Position numbers and translations under genes: made by a program. DNA of 64,000 bases, taken from NCBI RefSeq assembly GCF_011752565.1, contig NZ_VWXK01000032.1, forward strand, positions 1 through 64,000, written 5' to 3'. Of the stretch, positions 25,209-33,962 are shown one piece after another (positions within the stretch are counted from its first letter, which is position 1; every line of letters starts with the position of its first letter). The notes under the pieces were generated by a model. The model saw only the letters and a list, made by a program, of their open reading frames with translations. It made no database searches and was not told the origin of the DNA. Source of the stretch: Pantoea sp. Ap-967. Lineage in GTDB: Bacteria > Pseudomonadota > Gammaproteobacteria > Pseudomonadales > Pseudomonadaceae.

Positions 25209-25901
25209 ATGACAACTGTAATTCCAGGCTCTGGCAACCAATCGGCTGCAGTGATCGAGCAATCGCTGCTGGCGTTCGGGCTGGGCATCGACCCGGCAAT
25301 TCGCAGCGACATCAAGAATGCCTACCAGTACGCCTCCCTGGTGGCATCCCGGCGTTTCCCCAATGAAGGGCAGACTGAACAGTGGTTCGCCCAGTTCATC
25401 GATGTCATGCGCGATTGCGGCTGGGTAGCGCTCAAGCGCACCTACGAGCGTGAGCGGGCGCAAACCCAATCGCTGAAACTGGGCGCTATCGCCTTCAAGG
25501 GCATGAAGGTGGTGGGCCAGGCCGTGCTGAGCAACCCCCTGACCGATGCACTGGCGCAACTGGCCGCCGATGCCCTGGAAGGCCTTGGCCAGGTCACCGA
25601 GGCCCAGGACATACTCCTGCGCAACCTCAAGGAGAAGAAAACCGGCACGGTGGGCCTGGGTGCCTGCATCCAGAACGAAGCCGGTGAAGTGATCCTGGCC
25701 ATGAGCGCAATCGACAGCACCCCCTTTGCCGACCACGAGCTGAACACCGTGGTGTTCGAATGGAAAAGCACCGCGATTGAGCTTTACACGGGCAGCGCCG
25801 TGTTCGCCTTCAATAGCGACCTGTACGGTTCGGTGCGGGCGGATATCCGCAACAAACTGCAGGACCGTGCCGTGCGTAACGTTCTGGATTACGACATCTG
25901 A
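25209..25901 (+). CDS. Unknown protein, paralogous set member 1
   Basis: I do not recognise this 230-residue protein. It has no signal peptide or clear membrane span. The N-terminal third is helical and holds a conserved-looking block, IDPAIRSDIKNAYQYASLVAS, then WFAQFIDVMRDCGWVAL (about residues 28-75). The middle is helical (GLGQVTEAQDILLRNL), and the C-terminal 85 residues look like beta strands (GLGACIQNEAGEVILAMS, TVVFEWKSTAIELY) ending in a helix (VRADIRNKLQDRAVRNVL). The two genes after it share the N-terminal block and the general layout. The ATG at 25209 is preceded by GAGGA eight bases upstream. It is followed by a strong terminator. Confidence 0.75.
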   Translation: MTTVIPGSGNQSAAVIEQSLLAFGLGIDPAIRSDIKNAYQYASLVASRRFPNEGQTEQWFAQFIDVMRDCGWVALKRTYERERAQTQSLKLGAIAFKGMKVVGQAVLSNPLTDALAQLAADALEGLGQVTEAQDILLRNLKEKKTGTVGLGACIQNEAGEVILAMSAIDSTPFADHELNTVVFEWKSTAIELYTGSAVFAFNSDLYGSVRADIRNKLQDRAVRNVLDYDI

Positions 25902-25909
25902 TAGCGCAG

Positions 25910-25934
25910 GAGGATGCCTTGGCATCCTCTTTTT
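25910..25934 (+). terminator. Rho-independent terminator between paralogues 1 and 2
   Basis: GAGGATGCC and GGCATCCTC form a perfect 9-base stem with a two-base TT centre, followed by TTTTT. It starts 9 bases after the stop of the first gene and ends only 25 bases before the ATG of the second, leaving no room for an ordinary promoter between them. Confidence 0.85.
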
Positions 25935-25959
25935 CCATGTGTCGTGGCCAGGAGACCGG

Positions 25960-26601
25960 ATGATGGATGAAGGTAAATATGCACTGTGGCTGGTAGGCGG
26001 TGCCGCATTGCTGATCGACAGCGCCCTGACGTTGCAGCAGCGCCAGGATGTGCTCGACAGCGTGCTTTATGCACAGCTGAGCGCGAACAAGAAAGAACCC
26101 GAGCCAAGCCGCGATCATGAACGCTGGTTCGGGGCGCATATCAGCAGCATGGAGTCCCTGGGCTGGATTCGCCTGCACAGGGAGCACCAGCGCGAAACCC
26201 TTGATAGCCAGCCACCTGCGCCGATGGCGCCCATGCAGCGCTGGTTGTTGGCTCAGGACGCAACGCTGGCCGGCGAGCTGAAGGCGCTGGCGGCTGCCTT
26301 GGAGGGTGCCGCCGCACGCCGGCACCTGGCGAAGTTCGTGCAACTGCCGCAGGGCGTCGCCAATGAGCTGGGGGTGGTATCTGGCGCTGCCGGGCTCACC
26401 TTGTGCAGTGCCTGTGTGGCTCCGGCGTCGGCGGCCCAGTCGGGCCAATTGCAGCTGCGCGCCTGGGTGGGCCGGGTGAATGAGGAACAGTTCGCCCTGC
26501 AGCGCGCAAACCTGCGTGCACTGATCGACAGCAAAGCGGTGGAACACTACATCACCTACGCAGGCAAGCTGCAGTCGGGAGGTACCGATGGACAAGCATG
26601 A
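25960..26601 (+). CDS. Unknown protein, paralogous set member 2
   Basis: I do not recognise this 213-residue protein. Residues 10-75 (VGGAALLIDSALTLQQRQDV ... WFGAHISSMESLGWIRL) align by eye with both neighbours. The middle is helical (LAGELKALAAALEGAAARRHLAKFV), and the C-terminal part has short strands (LGVVSGAAGLTLCSACVAP, LQLRAWVGRV) before a final helix (RANLRALIDSKAVEHYI). No signal peptide or catalytic motif was seen. AGGAGA lies just before the first of two ATGs (25960 and 25963). It overlaps the third gene by 14 bases. Confidence 0.75.
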   Translation: MMDEGKYALWLVGGAALLIDSALTLQQRQDVLDSVLYAQLSANKKEPEPSRDHERWFGAHISSMESLGWIRLHREHQRETLDSQPPAPMAPMQRWLLAQDATLAGELKALAAALEGAAARRHLAKFVQLPQGVANELGVVSGAAGLTLCSACVAPASAAQSGQLQLRAWVGRVNEEQFALQRANLRALIDSKAVEHYITYAGKLQSGGTDGQA

Positions 26602-27211
26602 AGCCGCGGTAGTGGGTGGCAGCCTGGTGTCGTTCCTGCCAGGGGTAACGGCGCAGCAGCGCCAGTCGGTGCAATTGGCAATGCTGATGGCTGAGCGGGT
26701 AACCCGTAGCGATCACGAGCAAGGGCTGGTCCAGGACTGGTACAGCCACTACCGGCGCCGGTTGCAGTACCTGGGCTGGGATGCGCAGATACCGGAGCAG
26801 GTGCACTGGCCAAGCCCTGAGCGCAGGCTGATTGCCGAAAAAGCCTTGCAGGCGGTGAATCAGGTGGCCGGGGAACGCCATTCCAGCAGCCTTTCTCTGG
26901 CGTTGTCGGCACTGCTGAACAGCGATGCACCCTTGCTGCACCTGGAGCAACGCAGCCGTGAGCTGGGGCACTTCCAGTTACTGCCCTGCGCCCCCTCCAA
27001 GGCCGGCTATGTGGACATGGTGGTGTATCACGAGGCAGGCGATCGCACGCTGTTCAGCAATGGCTTCCTCAGCCGGGTGCTGGATAGAACGCGCGTTCGC
27101 GCCGAGCTGGTGCGTTTCAATGTGCGGCTGTTCCAGCAGGAGTTCGAAGCCAGGACGCGCAAGAACGTCGAGCACGTCATGCAGCGGGAAATCCTCAAGC
27201 TTGAGCTCTAG
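26588..27211 (+). CDS. Unknown protein, paralogous set member 3
   Basis: I do not recognise this 207-residue protein. Its opening (VVGGSLVSFLPGVTAQQRQSV ... WYSHYRRRLQYLGWDA) is closest to member 2: both share VGG, then QQRQxV, then W[FY] and LGW at similar spacing. A strand-like centre (HFQLLPCAPSK, YVDMVVYHEAGDR) is followed by a C-terminal helix rich in Arg and Glu. It overlaps gene 2 by 14 bases, so those two are coupled. Its TAG stop shares the palindrome CTAG with the stop of the convergent marC gene. Confidence 0.75.
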   Translation: MDKHEAAVVGGSLVSFLPGVTAQQRQSVQLAMLMAERVTRSDHEQGLVQDWYSHYRRRLQYLGWDAQIPEQVHWPSPERRLIAEKALQAVNQVAGERHSSSLSLALSALLNSDAPLLHLEQRSRELGHFQLLPCAPSKAGYVDMVVYHEAGDRTLFSNGFLSRVLDRTRVRAELVRFNVRLFQQEFEARTRKNVEHVMQREILKLEL

Positions 27212-27804
27212 GGCAGCAGGTAGCCCCTGATACCGGTGAAGATGATCTGCGCCGCCAGGGCGCAGACGAACAGCCCCATCAGGCGGCTGACGATCTGCAG
27301 GCCCTGGTCACCCAGGAGCTTTTCGATGCCGTGGGACAGGTACAGCACCAGGCCCACGGTGAAGCTGGCCAGGGCGATGCTGACGATGGCCAGCAGCTTG
27401 TCGTCCCAGTGCGGCTGGCTCACCCCCATCACCAGCAGTGCGCCGATGGTGCCGGGGCCGACGGTGAGGGGGATGGTCAGCGGCACGATGGTCACGTCCT
27501 GCTGCACGTTGTCGGCCTGTACCGCCGGCTTGCCCTGGGCCATGCCCAGGGCCGAGATGAACAGCACGCTGCCGGCGCCGATGCGAAAGGCGTCGGCGGT
27601 GATGCCGAAAATGCCGAAAATCGCCCGTCCGAACAGGTACAACAGCACGCTGGCCACCAGCGCGGCGAAGGCCACCTTCCAGGCCAGCTGCTTGCGCTCC
27701 CTGCTGGAGTGGCCGCGGGTCAGGCTGATGAAGCACGACAGCACGAAGAACGGGCTGTAGAGCACGAGCATCTTCAGGTAGACACTGAACAACTCATGGA
27801 GCAT
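27208..27804 (-). CDS. marC: MarC-family inner-membrane protein
   Basis: The 198-residue protein has about six membrane spans and the MarC/NAAT signatures LFGRAIFGIFGITADAFRIGAG and VPLTIPLTVGPGTIGA. Function in this family is unsettled; the early link to multiple antibiotic resistance was not upheld. It converges on the paralogous set, overlapping by four bases, and is followed upstream by a REP and retS. Confidence 0.88.
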   Translation of the reverse strand: MLHELFSVYLKMLVLYSPFFVLSCFISLTRGHSSRERKQLAWKVAFAALVASVLLYLFGRAIFGIFGITADAFRIGAGSVLFISALGMAQGKPAVQADNVQQDVTIVPLTIPLTVGPGTIGALLVMGVSQPHWDDKLLAIVSIALASFTVGLVLYLSHGIEKLLGDQGLQIVSRLMGLFVCALAAQIIFTGIRGYLLP

Positions 27805-27870
27805 GGGGGCGGTCCGGTCAGTGAGGGTGCGGGGAGTGTATCAGCAGCTTGGGGGGCTAGCCTGTGCGGG

Positions 27871-27941
27871 CCTCTTCGCGGGGCAAGCCCGCTCCTACAG
27901 GTGGCATGTAATACCCGGTAGGAGCGGGCTTGCCCCGCGAA
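27871..27941. repeat. REP pair
   Basis: Inverted REP copies (CCTCTTCGCGGGGCAAGCCC and inverse) lie between the marC start and the retS end. Confidence 0.85.
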
Positions 27942-27972
27942 CACCGGCGAAGCCGGTGCCATGCGCCGCGGC

Positions 27973-30744
27973 TCAGGTGGTATGCGCGGTATCGGCCTTG
28001 GCTTCACGCTGGTTGGCCCAATACTGCACCAGCTCGCGCAATTGCGACAGTTCCACCGGCTTGGCCATGTGCCCGTCCATGCCCGCCAGGCGCGCGCGTT
28101 CCTTGTGCTCGGCCAGAATATGCGCGGTCAACGCCACCACCGGGGTGCGCTGGCGCTGGTTGTCGGTTTCCCAGGCGCGCAGCTGCTGGGTGGCCGAAAA
28201 CCCATCCAGCACCGGCATCTCACAGTCCATCAGCACCAGGTCGTAACGCTGGGCCTTCATCGCCTGCAAGGCTTCTTCCCCATTGCTGGCGGTGTCCGGC
28301 TCCAGGTTCAGCTTGCCCAGCATGCCGCGAATCACCTTGGTGGAGATGCTGTTGTCCTCGGCCACCAGCACGCGGAAGTCGGTGGGCAACTCCAGCGAAC
28401 CCTGGGGGCCTGGCAGCGGCGCTGGCACCGCTTGTTCGCGGCCGCGCTGGGCCAGCTCCTCAGCCAAGGTGGTCTTGAGCGTGTAGCCGGCCACGGGCTT
28501 GGCGAGGATGCGCTTGACCCCGGCATTGCGGGCGATGACCTTGCTGGGTGCGTTGCTGATCCCGGTGAGCATCACCACCAGGATGTCGTGGTTCAGGCTT
28601 GGGTCTTCCTTGATCTTGGCGGCCAATTGCATGCCCGTCATGCCCGGCATGTTCTGGTCGAGCAGCACCGCGTCGAAATAGTCGCGCAGGTGCGCCTTGG
28701 TGCGCAGCAGGGCCAGTGCTTCCTTGCCCGACGGCACCGCACTGACGTTCATGCCCCAGGCGCTGCACTGTTGCACCAGTACCTTGCGGCAGGTGTCGTT
28801 GTCGTCCACCACCAGCACCCGGGCATCGCGCAGCGGCCCGTCGAGGTCGGCCGGTGGTTGCTCCAGGCGCGAAGGGTCCAGCGGCAGAGTCAGCCACAGG
28901 GTGTTGCCCATGCTGGTGCTGCTCTTGATGCCGAATTCACCGTGCATCAGGCCGATCAACTGCTTGGCGATGATCAGCCCGAGGTGGCCGCCGAGCTTGT
29001 TGCTGGAGAGGAAGTGGTGGCTGTGCAGTTCGGCCTGCAGCAGGGCATCGCGCTCGGCGGCAGGCAGCGGTTCGCCGCTGTCCTGCACGGCGATGCGCAG
29101 GCGCGGCACTTCGCCACGCTGGTCCAGGGCCACCACCAGCAGGATTTCGCCCTGGTCGGTGTTTTTCAGGGCGTTTTCCAGCAGGCTCGACAGGGCCTGG
29201 CGCAGGCGCGTGGGGTCGCCGCTGATTACCCGGGGCACCTGCGGCTGGGTGAAGCTGATCAGCTCGATGTTCTGCTGCTCGGCCTTGGCCCGGAAGATGT
29301 TCAGGCAGTCCTCGATCAGGGCGTTGAGGTCGAACTGCACGTCGTCCAGCTCGATTTGCCGCGATTCCAGCTTGGAGATGTCGAGGATCTCGTTGATCAG
29401 CGTCAGCAGCTCGTTGCCGGCGCTGTGGATGGTCTGCACGTAGTCACGCTGCTTGACCGACAGTGGTGTGCCCAGCAACAGCTCGGTCATGCCCAGTACG
29501 CCGTTCATCGGGGTGCGGATTTCGTGGCTGATCTTGGCCAGGAACTCGGCCTTGGCGTTGATCTCGGCGTCGCTGGCAGCCAGGGCGCGGCTGGCGCTGA
29601 AGCGCTCCTCGCTCATGCGCCGCAGGCGTTCGCTGACGGCGAGGTTGAGCAGCAGGCCGCTGGCCACCGTCATGCCCAGCAGAATGCACAGCAGCCAGGG
29701 CGTGGCGGTGCGGGTCAGCCCGAGCAAGGCCGGCAGCAGCACCAGGCCGCCCAGGTTGAACACCAGCATGGCAAGGCTGAACAGCCGCGCCGGGGCAAAG
29801 CCCTTGTACCCGTGGTAACTGCTGACCAGCAGCATGCTGACGCTGCCCACGGCCAGCAGGGCATAGGTCATCAGGTTCAGCGGCAGGGTGTCGACGAACA
29901 GCAGGACCAGCCCGCTGACCGCCGCCACCAGCATTTCGCCCTGCAACAGGCGGTTGAGCCTTGGGGCGTTGCAATCGGCGAAGAACAATTGGGTGAAATA
30001 CAGCCCCGCCAACCCTGCCATGACCAGGGTCAGGTAGGCCGCCGGGGTTTGCGCGCTGTGCCACAGGTGCCACCAGGGCCCGCTGAGGTTGAGCAGGATC
30101 AGGCCGCTGAGCAGCATCAGGGCGTGGTACAGCGCAAGGAACAGGGTGGTGCTGGAACGGGTGTAGATGAAGCGGATCAGGTTATGCAGGATCAGCATCA
30201 CCAGGCCGCCAAACAGCATGCCGAACAGCAGTGGCTGGCCGTGGTCGGAGGCCGCTACCGCGGCAGGCTCCAGGCTGATGGCCGGGCGCAGTTGGTGTTC
30301 CGAAACCAGGCGCAGGTAGATGTCCAGCGGTTGCTGGCTGTTGGGCAAGGGCAGGATGTGGTCGCTGCCACGCAGCGTGGGGCTGGCATTGCTGACCTGG
30401 CGCCCATGGTGCAACTGGCGCAGCAGGCGGTCGCCATCGAGGGCGTAGAGGTCCAGGCGCGACAGGTCCGGGGCGAAGATACGCAGCAGTTGTTCCTGCT
30501 CGCCCGGTTCCAGGCGGTAATGCAGCCACAGAGCCTGTTCGGCCGGTGCGGCGTCCAGCTCACCGAGGGTGGTGGGGCTGAACTGGCTGCGATAGCGGTC
30601 CGAGCGCACGTCGCTCAACTGCAGGTTGGCCTGTTCATCGAGCAGCGCAGACCATCCCCCGCCCTGTTCGGCCGCAACCGGTAACAGGCAGAGCAATGTC
30701 AGCAAGCTGACGATCAGAGCTGTGGCAATCCGAAGCCGACGCAC
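27973..30744 (-). CDS. retS: Hybrid sensor kinase RetS
   Basis: The 923-residue protein has a signal-like start (about 1-25), a periplasmic 7TMR-DISMED2 sensor (about 30-160), seven membrane helices (about 170-370), HisKA with ISHEIRTPMNGV (His407), an HATPase with N box and G1 DSGEPL, and two receiver domains with Asp696 (LLDQNMP) and Asp840 (LMDCEMP). This is the layout of P. aeruginosa RetS, whose His424, Asp713 and Asp858 are offset by 17-18 residues. RetS restrains GacS and so favours planktonic, acute-type behaviour. The ATP-lid motif is GGHLGL rather than GxGLGL. The gene lies just upstream of purD's end, the same order I recall for P. aeruginosa. The start is GTG at 30744 with AGGAAGGGA upstream. 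Confidence 0.9.
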   Translation of the reverse strand: MRRLRIATALIVSLLTLLCLLPVAAEQGGGWSALLDEQANLQLSDVRSDRYRSQFSPTTLGELDAAPAEQALWLHYRLEPGEQEQLLRIFAPDLSRLDLYALDGDRLLRQLHHGRQVSNASPTLRGSDHILPLPNSQQPLDIYLRLVSEHQLRPAISLEPAAVAASDHGQPLLFGMLFGGLVMLILHNLIRFIYTRSSTTLFLALYHALMLLSGLILLNLSGPWWHLWHSAQTPAAYLTLVMAGLAGLYFTQLFFADCNAPRLNRLLQGEMLVAAVSGLVLLFVDTLPLNLMTYALLAVGSVSMLLVSSYHGYKGFAPARLFSLAMLVFNLGGLVLLPALLGLTRTATPWLLCILLGMTVASGLLLNLAVSERLRRMSEERFSASRALAASDAEINAKAEFLAKISHEIRTPMNGVLGMTELLLGTPLSVKQRDYVQTIHSAGNELLTLINEILDISKLESRQIELDDVQFDLNALIEDCLNIFRAKAEQQNIELISFTQPQVPRVISGDPTRLRQALSSLLENALKNTDQGEILLVVALDQRGEVPRLRIAVQDSGEPLPAAERDALLQAELHSHHFLSSNKLGGHLGLIIAKQLIGLMHGEFGIKSSTSMGNTLWLTLPLDPSRLEQPPADLDGPLRDARVLVVDDNDTCRKVLVQQCSAWGMNVSAVPSGKEALALLRTKAHLRDYFDAVLLDQNMPGMTGMQLAAKIKEDPSLNHDILVVMLTGISNAPSKVIARNAGVKRILAKPVAGYTLKTTLAEELAQRGREQAVPAPLPGPQGSLELPTDFRVLVAEDNSISTKVIRGMLGKLNLEPDTASNGEEALQAMKAQRYDLVLMDCEMPVLDGFSATQQLRAWETDNQRQRTPVVALTAHILAEHKERARLAGMDGHMAKPVELSQLRELVQYWANQREAKADTAHTT

Positions 30745-30879
30745 TACGAGATCCCTTCCTAGCCGATGTGCCGGGTACTAACTATGCGCGGCGCGCCAAG
30801 TCGAAGGCAAGGCCCCCATGGGGCCCTGTCGACGAGCCGGATGCCGCAGGCGCAAGGCGCTGCGGCTACCCGGTACCGC

Positions 30880-32175
30880 TTATTGCTGGTGCTCACCGCG
30901 CTCGCGGGCGATGGCCCGGTAGCCGATGTCGGTACGGTAGAAGCTGGCGTTCCAGCTCACTTCCTTGGCCAGGCGGTAGGCCTGCTGCTGGGCGTCGGCA
31001 ACGCTGGCGCCCATGGCGGTGGCGCAGAGTACGCGGCCGCCGTTGGTGACGACCTGGCCGTCCTTGAGCGAGGTGCCAGCGTGGAACACCTTGCCTTCGA
31101 TCTTGGCAGCGGCGTCCAGGCCGTTGATTACCTCACCCTTGGCGTAGTCGCCTGGGTAGCCACCGGCAGCCAGCACCACACCCAGGCTCGGGCGCGGGTC
31201 CCATTGGGCCTCGACCTTGTCCAGGGCCTTGGCGAAGGCGGCTTCGACCAGCAGCACCAGGCTCGATTCCAGGCGCAGCATCACAGGTTGGGTTTCAGGG
31301 TCGCCGAAGCGGCAGTTGAACTCGATGACCTTGGGGTTGCCCGCCTTGTCGATCATCAGGCCGGCATACAGGAAACCGGTGTAGACGTTGCCTTCCTCGG
31401 CCATGCCGCGCACGGTTGGCCAGATCACCTGGTCCATCACGCGCTGGTGCACGTCTGCGGTAACGACCGGCGCTGGAGAGTAGGCACCCATGCCGCCAGT
31501 GTTCGGGCCAGTGTCCTGGTCGCCGACGCGCTTGTGGTCCTGGCTGGTAGCCATGGGCAGCACGTTGTGGCCGTCGACCATGACGATGAAGCTGGCTTCC
31601 TCGCCGTCGAGGAATTCCTCGATGACCACGCGCGAACCGGCCTCGCCGAAGGCGTTGCCGGCCAGCATGTCACGCACGGCGGCTTCGGCTTCTTCCAGGG
31701 TCATGGCGACGATCACGCCCTTGCCGGCGGCCAGGCCGTCGGCCTTGATCACGATCGGCGCGCCTTTTTCCTTCAGGTAGGCCAGGGCCGGCTCGATCTC
31801 GGTGAAGTTCTGGTAGTCGGCGGTCGGGATCTTGTGGCGCGCCAGGAAGTCCTTGGTGAAGGCCTTGGAGCCTTCCAGCTGGGCCGCGCCCTTGGTTGGG
31901 CCAAAGCAGTCCAGGCCACGGCTGCGGAACAGGTCGACGACACCGATGACCAGCGGCGCTTCCGGGCCGACGATGGTCAGGTCGACGTTCTTCTCAGCGA
32001 AGTCGGCCAGTTGCTCCAGGGCGCACACGTCGATGGCGACGTTTTCGCACTTGGCTTCGGTGGCGGTGCCGGCGTTGCCTGGGGCAACGAAGACTTTCTC
32101 GACCCGTGGGTCCTGGGCGACTTTCCAGGCCAGGGCGTGCTCACGGCCACCGCTGCCGATGATCAAAACTTTCAT
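30880..32175 (-). CDS. purD: Phosphoribosylamine-glycine ligase
   Basis: PurD, 431 residues, joins glycine to phosphoribosylamine using ATP in purine synthesis. The start MKVLIIGSGGREHALAWK is diagnostic, and the ATP-grasp core shows IVIKADGLAAGKGVIVA near 135 and EFNCRFGDPETQPV near 290. The ATG at 32175 was chosen; the longer frame upstream is translated REP. It follows purH on the same strand with a REP between. Confidence 0.97.
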   Translation of the reverse strand: MKVLIIGSGGREHALAWKVAQDPRVEKVFVAPGNAGTATEAKCENVAIDVCALEQLADFAEKNVDLTIVGPEAPLVIGVVDLFRSRGLDCFGPTKGAAQLEGSKAFTKDFLARHKIPTADYQNFTEIEPALAYLKEKGAPIVIKADGLAAGKGVIVAMTLEEAEAAVRDMLAGNAFGEAGSRVVIEEFLDGEEASFIVMVDGHNVLPMATSQDHKRVGDQDTGPNTGGMGAYSPAPVVTADVHQRVMDQVIWPTVRGMAEEGNVYTGFLYAGLMIDKAGNPKVIEFNCRFGDPETQPVMLRLESSLVLLVEAAFAKALDKVEAQWDPRPSLGVVLAAGGYPGDYAKGEVINGLDAAAKIEGKVFHAGTSLKDGQVVTNGGRVLCATAMGASVADAQQQAYRLAKEVSWNASFYRTDIGYRAIARERGEHQQ

Positions 32176-32219
32176 GTCAAAACCTCGATTCAGGTGATCC
32201 CAGAGGCTGTCGCAGAACC

Positions 32220-32296
32220 TTGTAGGAGCGGGCTTGTCCCGCGAATGCGGCGGTGAATGCACCATCGTATTCGCGGGGCAAGCCCGCTCCTACAGG
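32220..32296. repeat. REP pair, outward orientation, between purH and purD
   Basis: Two REP copies are arranged TGTAGGAGCGGGCTTGTCCC ... TTCGCGGGGCAAGCCC, the opposite polarity to most pairs in the window. One arm has a C-to-T change in the core. They lie inside the purHD unit. Confidence 0.8.
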
Positions 32297-32324
32297 ATCG
32301 CGGCTCGCCTCGGGATCCGCGTAA

Positions 32325-33932
32325 TTAGTGGCGGAAGTGGCGCATACCGGTGAACACCATGGCGATGCCCGCTTCATCAGCGGCAGCAATCACCTCGGCA
32401 TCACGCATCGAGCCACCCGGCTGGATCACGGCGCTGATACCCACTTTAGCCGCATTGTCGATACCGTCACGGAACGGGAAGAACGCGTCCGAGGCCATCA
32501 CCGCACCCTGCACCTGCAGGCCAGCATGTTCAGCCTTGATGGCGGCGATGCGCGCGGAGTTGACGCGGCTCATCTGGCCGGCGCCGACGCCGATGGTCTG
32601 GCGCTGCTTGGCGTAGACGATGGCGTTGGACTTGACGAACTTGGCCACTTTCCAGGCGAACACCAGGTCGTGGATCTCTTGCTCGGTTGGGGCGCGCTTG
32701 GTGACGATCTTCAGGTCATCGGCGGTGATCATGCCGATATCGCGGCTCTGCACCAGCAGGCCACCGTTGACGCGCTTGAAGTCCCAACCGGCGGCGCGCT
32801 CAGCAGGCCACTCGCCACATTCCAGCAGGCGCACGTTCTGCTTGGCCGCCACCACGTCGCGGGCTGCCTGGGAGATTTTCGGCGCGATGATCACTTCGAC
32901 GAACTGGCGCTCGACGATCGCCTGGGCGGTGGCACCGTCCAGCTCGCGGTTGAAGGCGATGATGCCGCCGAACGCCGACTCGGTGTCGGTGGCGTAGGCC
33001 AGGTCGTAGGCCTTGCGGATACCGCCTTCTTCTTCCGGAACCACGGCCACGCCGCACGGGTTGGCGTGCTTGACGATTACGCAGGCCGGCTTGACGAAGC
33101 TCTTCACGCATTCCAGCGCGGCGTCGGTGTCGGCCACGTTGTTGAACGACAGCTCCTTGCCCTGCAGCTGCACGGCGGTGGAAATGCTCGCTTCGCCTTT
33201 TTTCGCTTCAACGTAGAACGCCGCGCTCTGGTGCGGGTTCTCGCCGTAGCGCATTTCCTGGGCCTTGACGAACTGGCTGTTGAAGGTGCGCGGGAATTCG
33301 CTGCGCGCTTCTGTGCTCAGGGTGTCCTTGGCCTGGTCGATGGTGCCCATGTAGTTGGCGATCATGCCGTCGTAGGCGGCAGTGTGCTCGAACGCCTTGA
33401 GCATCAGGTCGAAGCGCTGGGCGTAGGTCAGGCCACCGGCCTTCAGGCCTTCGAGGACGCTGGCGTAGTCGCTGGCGTTGACCACGATGGCCACGTCCTT
33501 GTGGTTCTTGGCCGCCGAGCGGACCATGGTCGGGCCGCCGATGTCGATGTTCTCGATGGCGGTCGGCAGGTCGCAGCCCGGCTTGGAAATGGTGGCTTCG
33601 AACGGGTACAGGTTGACTGCAACCAGGTCGATCGGCTTGATGCCGTGCTCGTTCATGATGGCGTCGTCGGTGCCGCGACGGCCAAGGATGCCGCCGTGGA
33701 TTTTCGGGTGCAGGGTCTTGACCCGGCCATCCATCATTTCGGCAAAGCCAGTGTAATCGGCCACTTCCACCGCGTTCACACCGTTGTCCTTGAGCAGCTT
33801 GTAGGTGCCGCCGGTGGACAGGATCTCGACACCGAGCTGTTGCAGCTCACGGGCGAATTCGAGGATACCGGTCTTGTCGGAGACGCTGATCAGGGCGCGG
33901 CGGACTGGCAGGCGGGTAGTCTGGTCGGTCAT
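32325..33932 (-). CDS. purH: Bifunctional AICAR transformylase/IMP cyclohydrolase
   Basis: PurH, 535 residues, catalyses the last two steps of IMP synthesis. The N-terminal MGS-like cyclohydrolase domain (about 1-200) shows ALISVSDKTGILEFAREL and DGRVKTLHPKIHGG; the transformylase domain (about 205-535) shows NPHQSAAFY, VIVKHANPCGVA and SDAFFPFRDGID. The ATG at 33932 begins MTDQTTRLPVRRALISVSD; a frame extending through fis was rejected. It lies 80 bases after fis, beyond a terminator. Confidence 0.97.
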   Translation of the reverse strand: MTDQTTRLPVRRALISVSDKTGILEFARELQQLGVEILSTGGTYKLLKDNGVNAVEVADYTGFAEMMDGRVKTLHPKIHGGILGRRGTDDAIMNEHGIKPIDLVAVNLYPFEATISKPGCDLPTAIENIDIGGPTMVRSAAKNHKDVAIVVNASDYASVLEGLKAGGLTYAQRFDLMLKAFEHTAAYDGMIANYMGTIDQAKDTLSTEARSEFPRTFNSQFVKAQEMRYGENPHQSAAFYVEAKKGEASISTAVQLQGKELSFNNVADTDAALECVKSFVKPACVIVKHANPCGVAVVPEEEGGIRKAYDLAYATDTESAFGGIIAFNRELDGATAQAIVERQFVEVIIAPKISQAARDVVAAKQNVRLLECGEWPAERAAGWDFKRVNGGLLVQSRDIGMITADDLKIVTKRAPTEQEIHDLVFAWKVAKFVKSNAIVYAKQRQTIGVGAGQMSRVNSARIAAIKAEHAGLQVQGAVMASDAFFPFRDGIDNAAKVGISAVIQPGGSMRDAEVIAAADEAGIAMVFTGMRHFRH

Positions 33933-33962
33933 TTCGGGTTCCAATAACGCGGTGGAGTCAGC

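Noticed and set aside
27961..30684. A 907-codon plus-strand frame opposite retS
   Set aside because: Gln/His/Ala/Val-rich shadow without domains; the opposite frame has complete kinase and receiver motifs.
32328..33947. A 539-codon plus-strand frame opposite purH
   Set aside because: Shadow of an essential, fully conserved gene; no ribosome site or domain.
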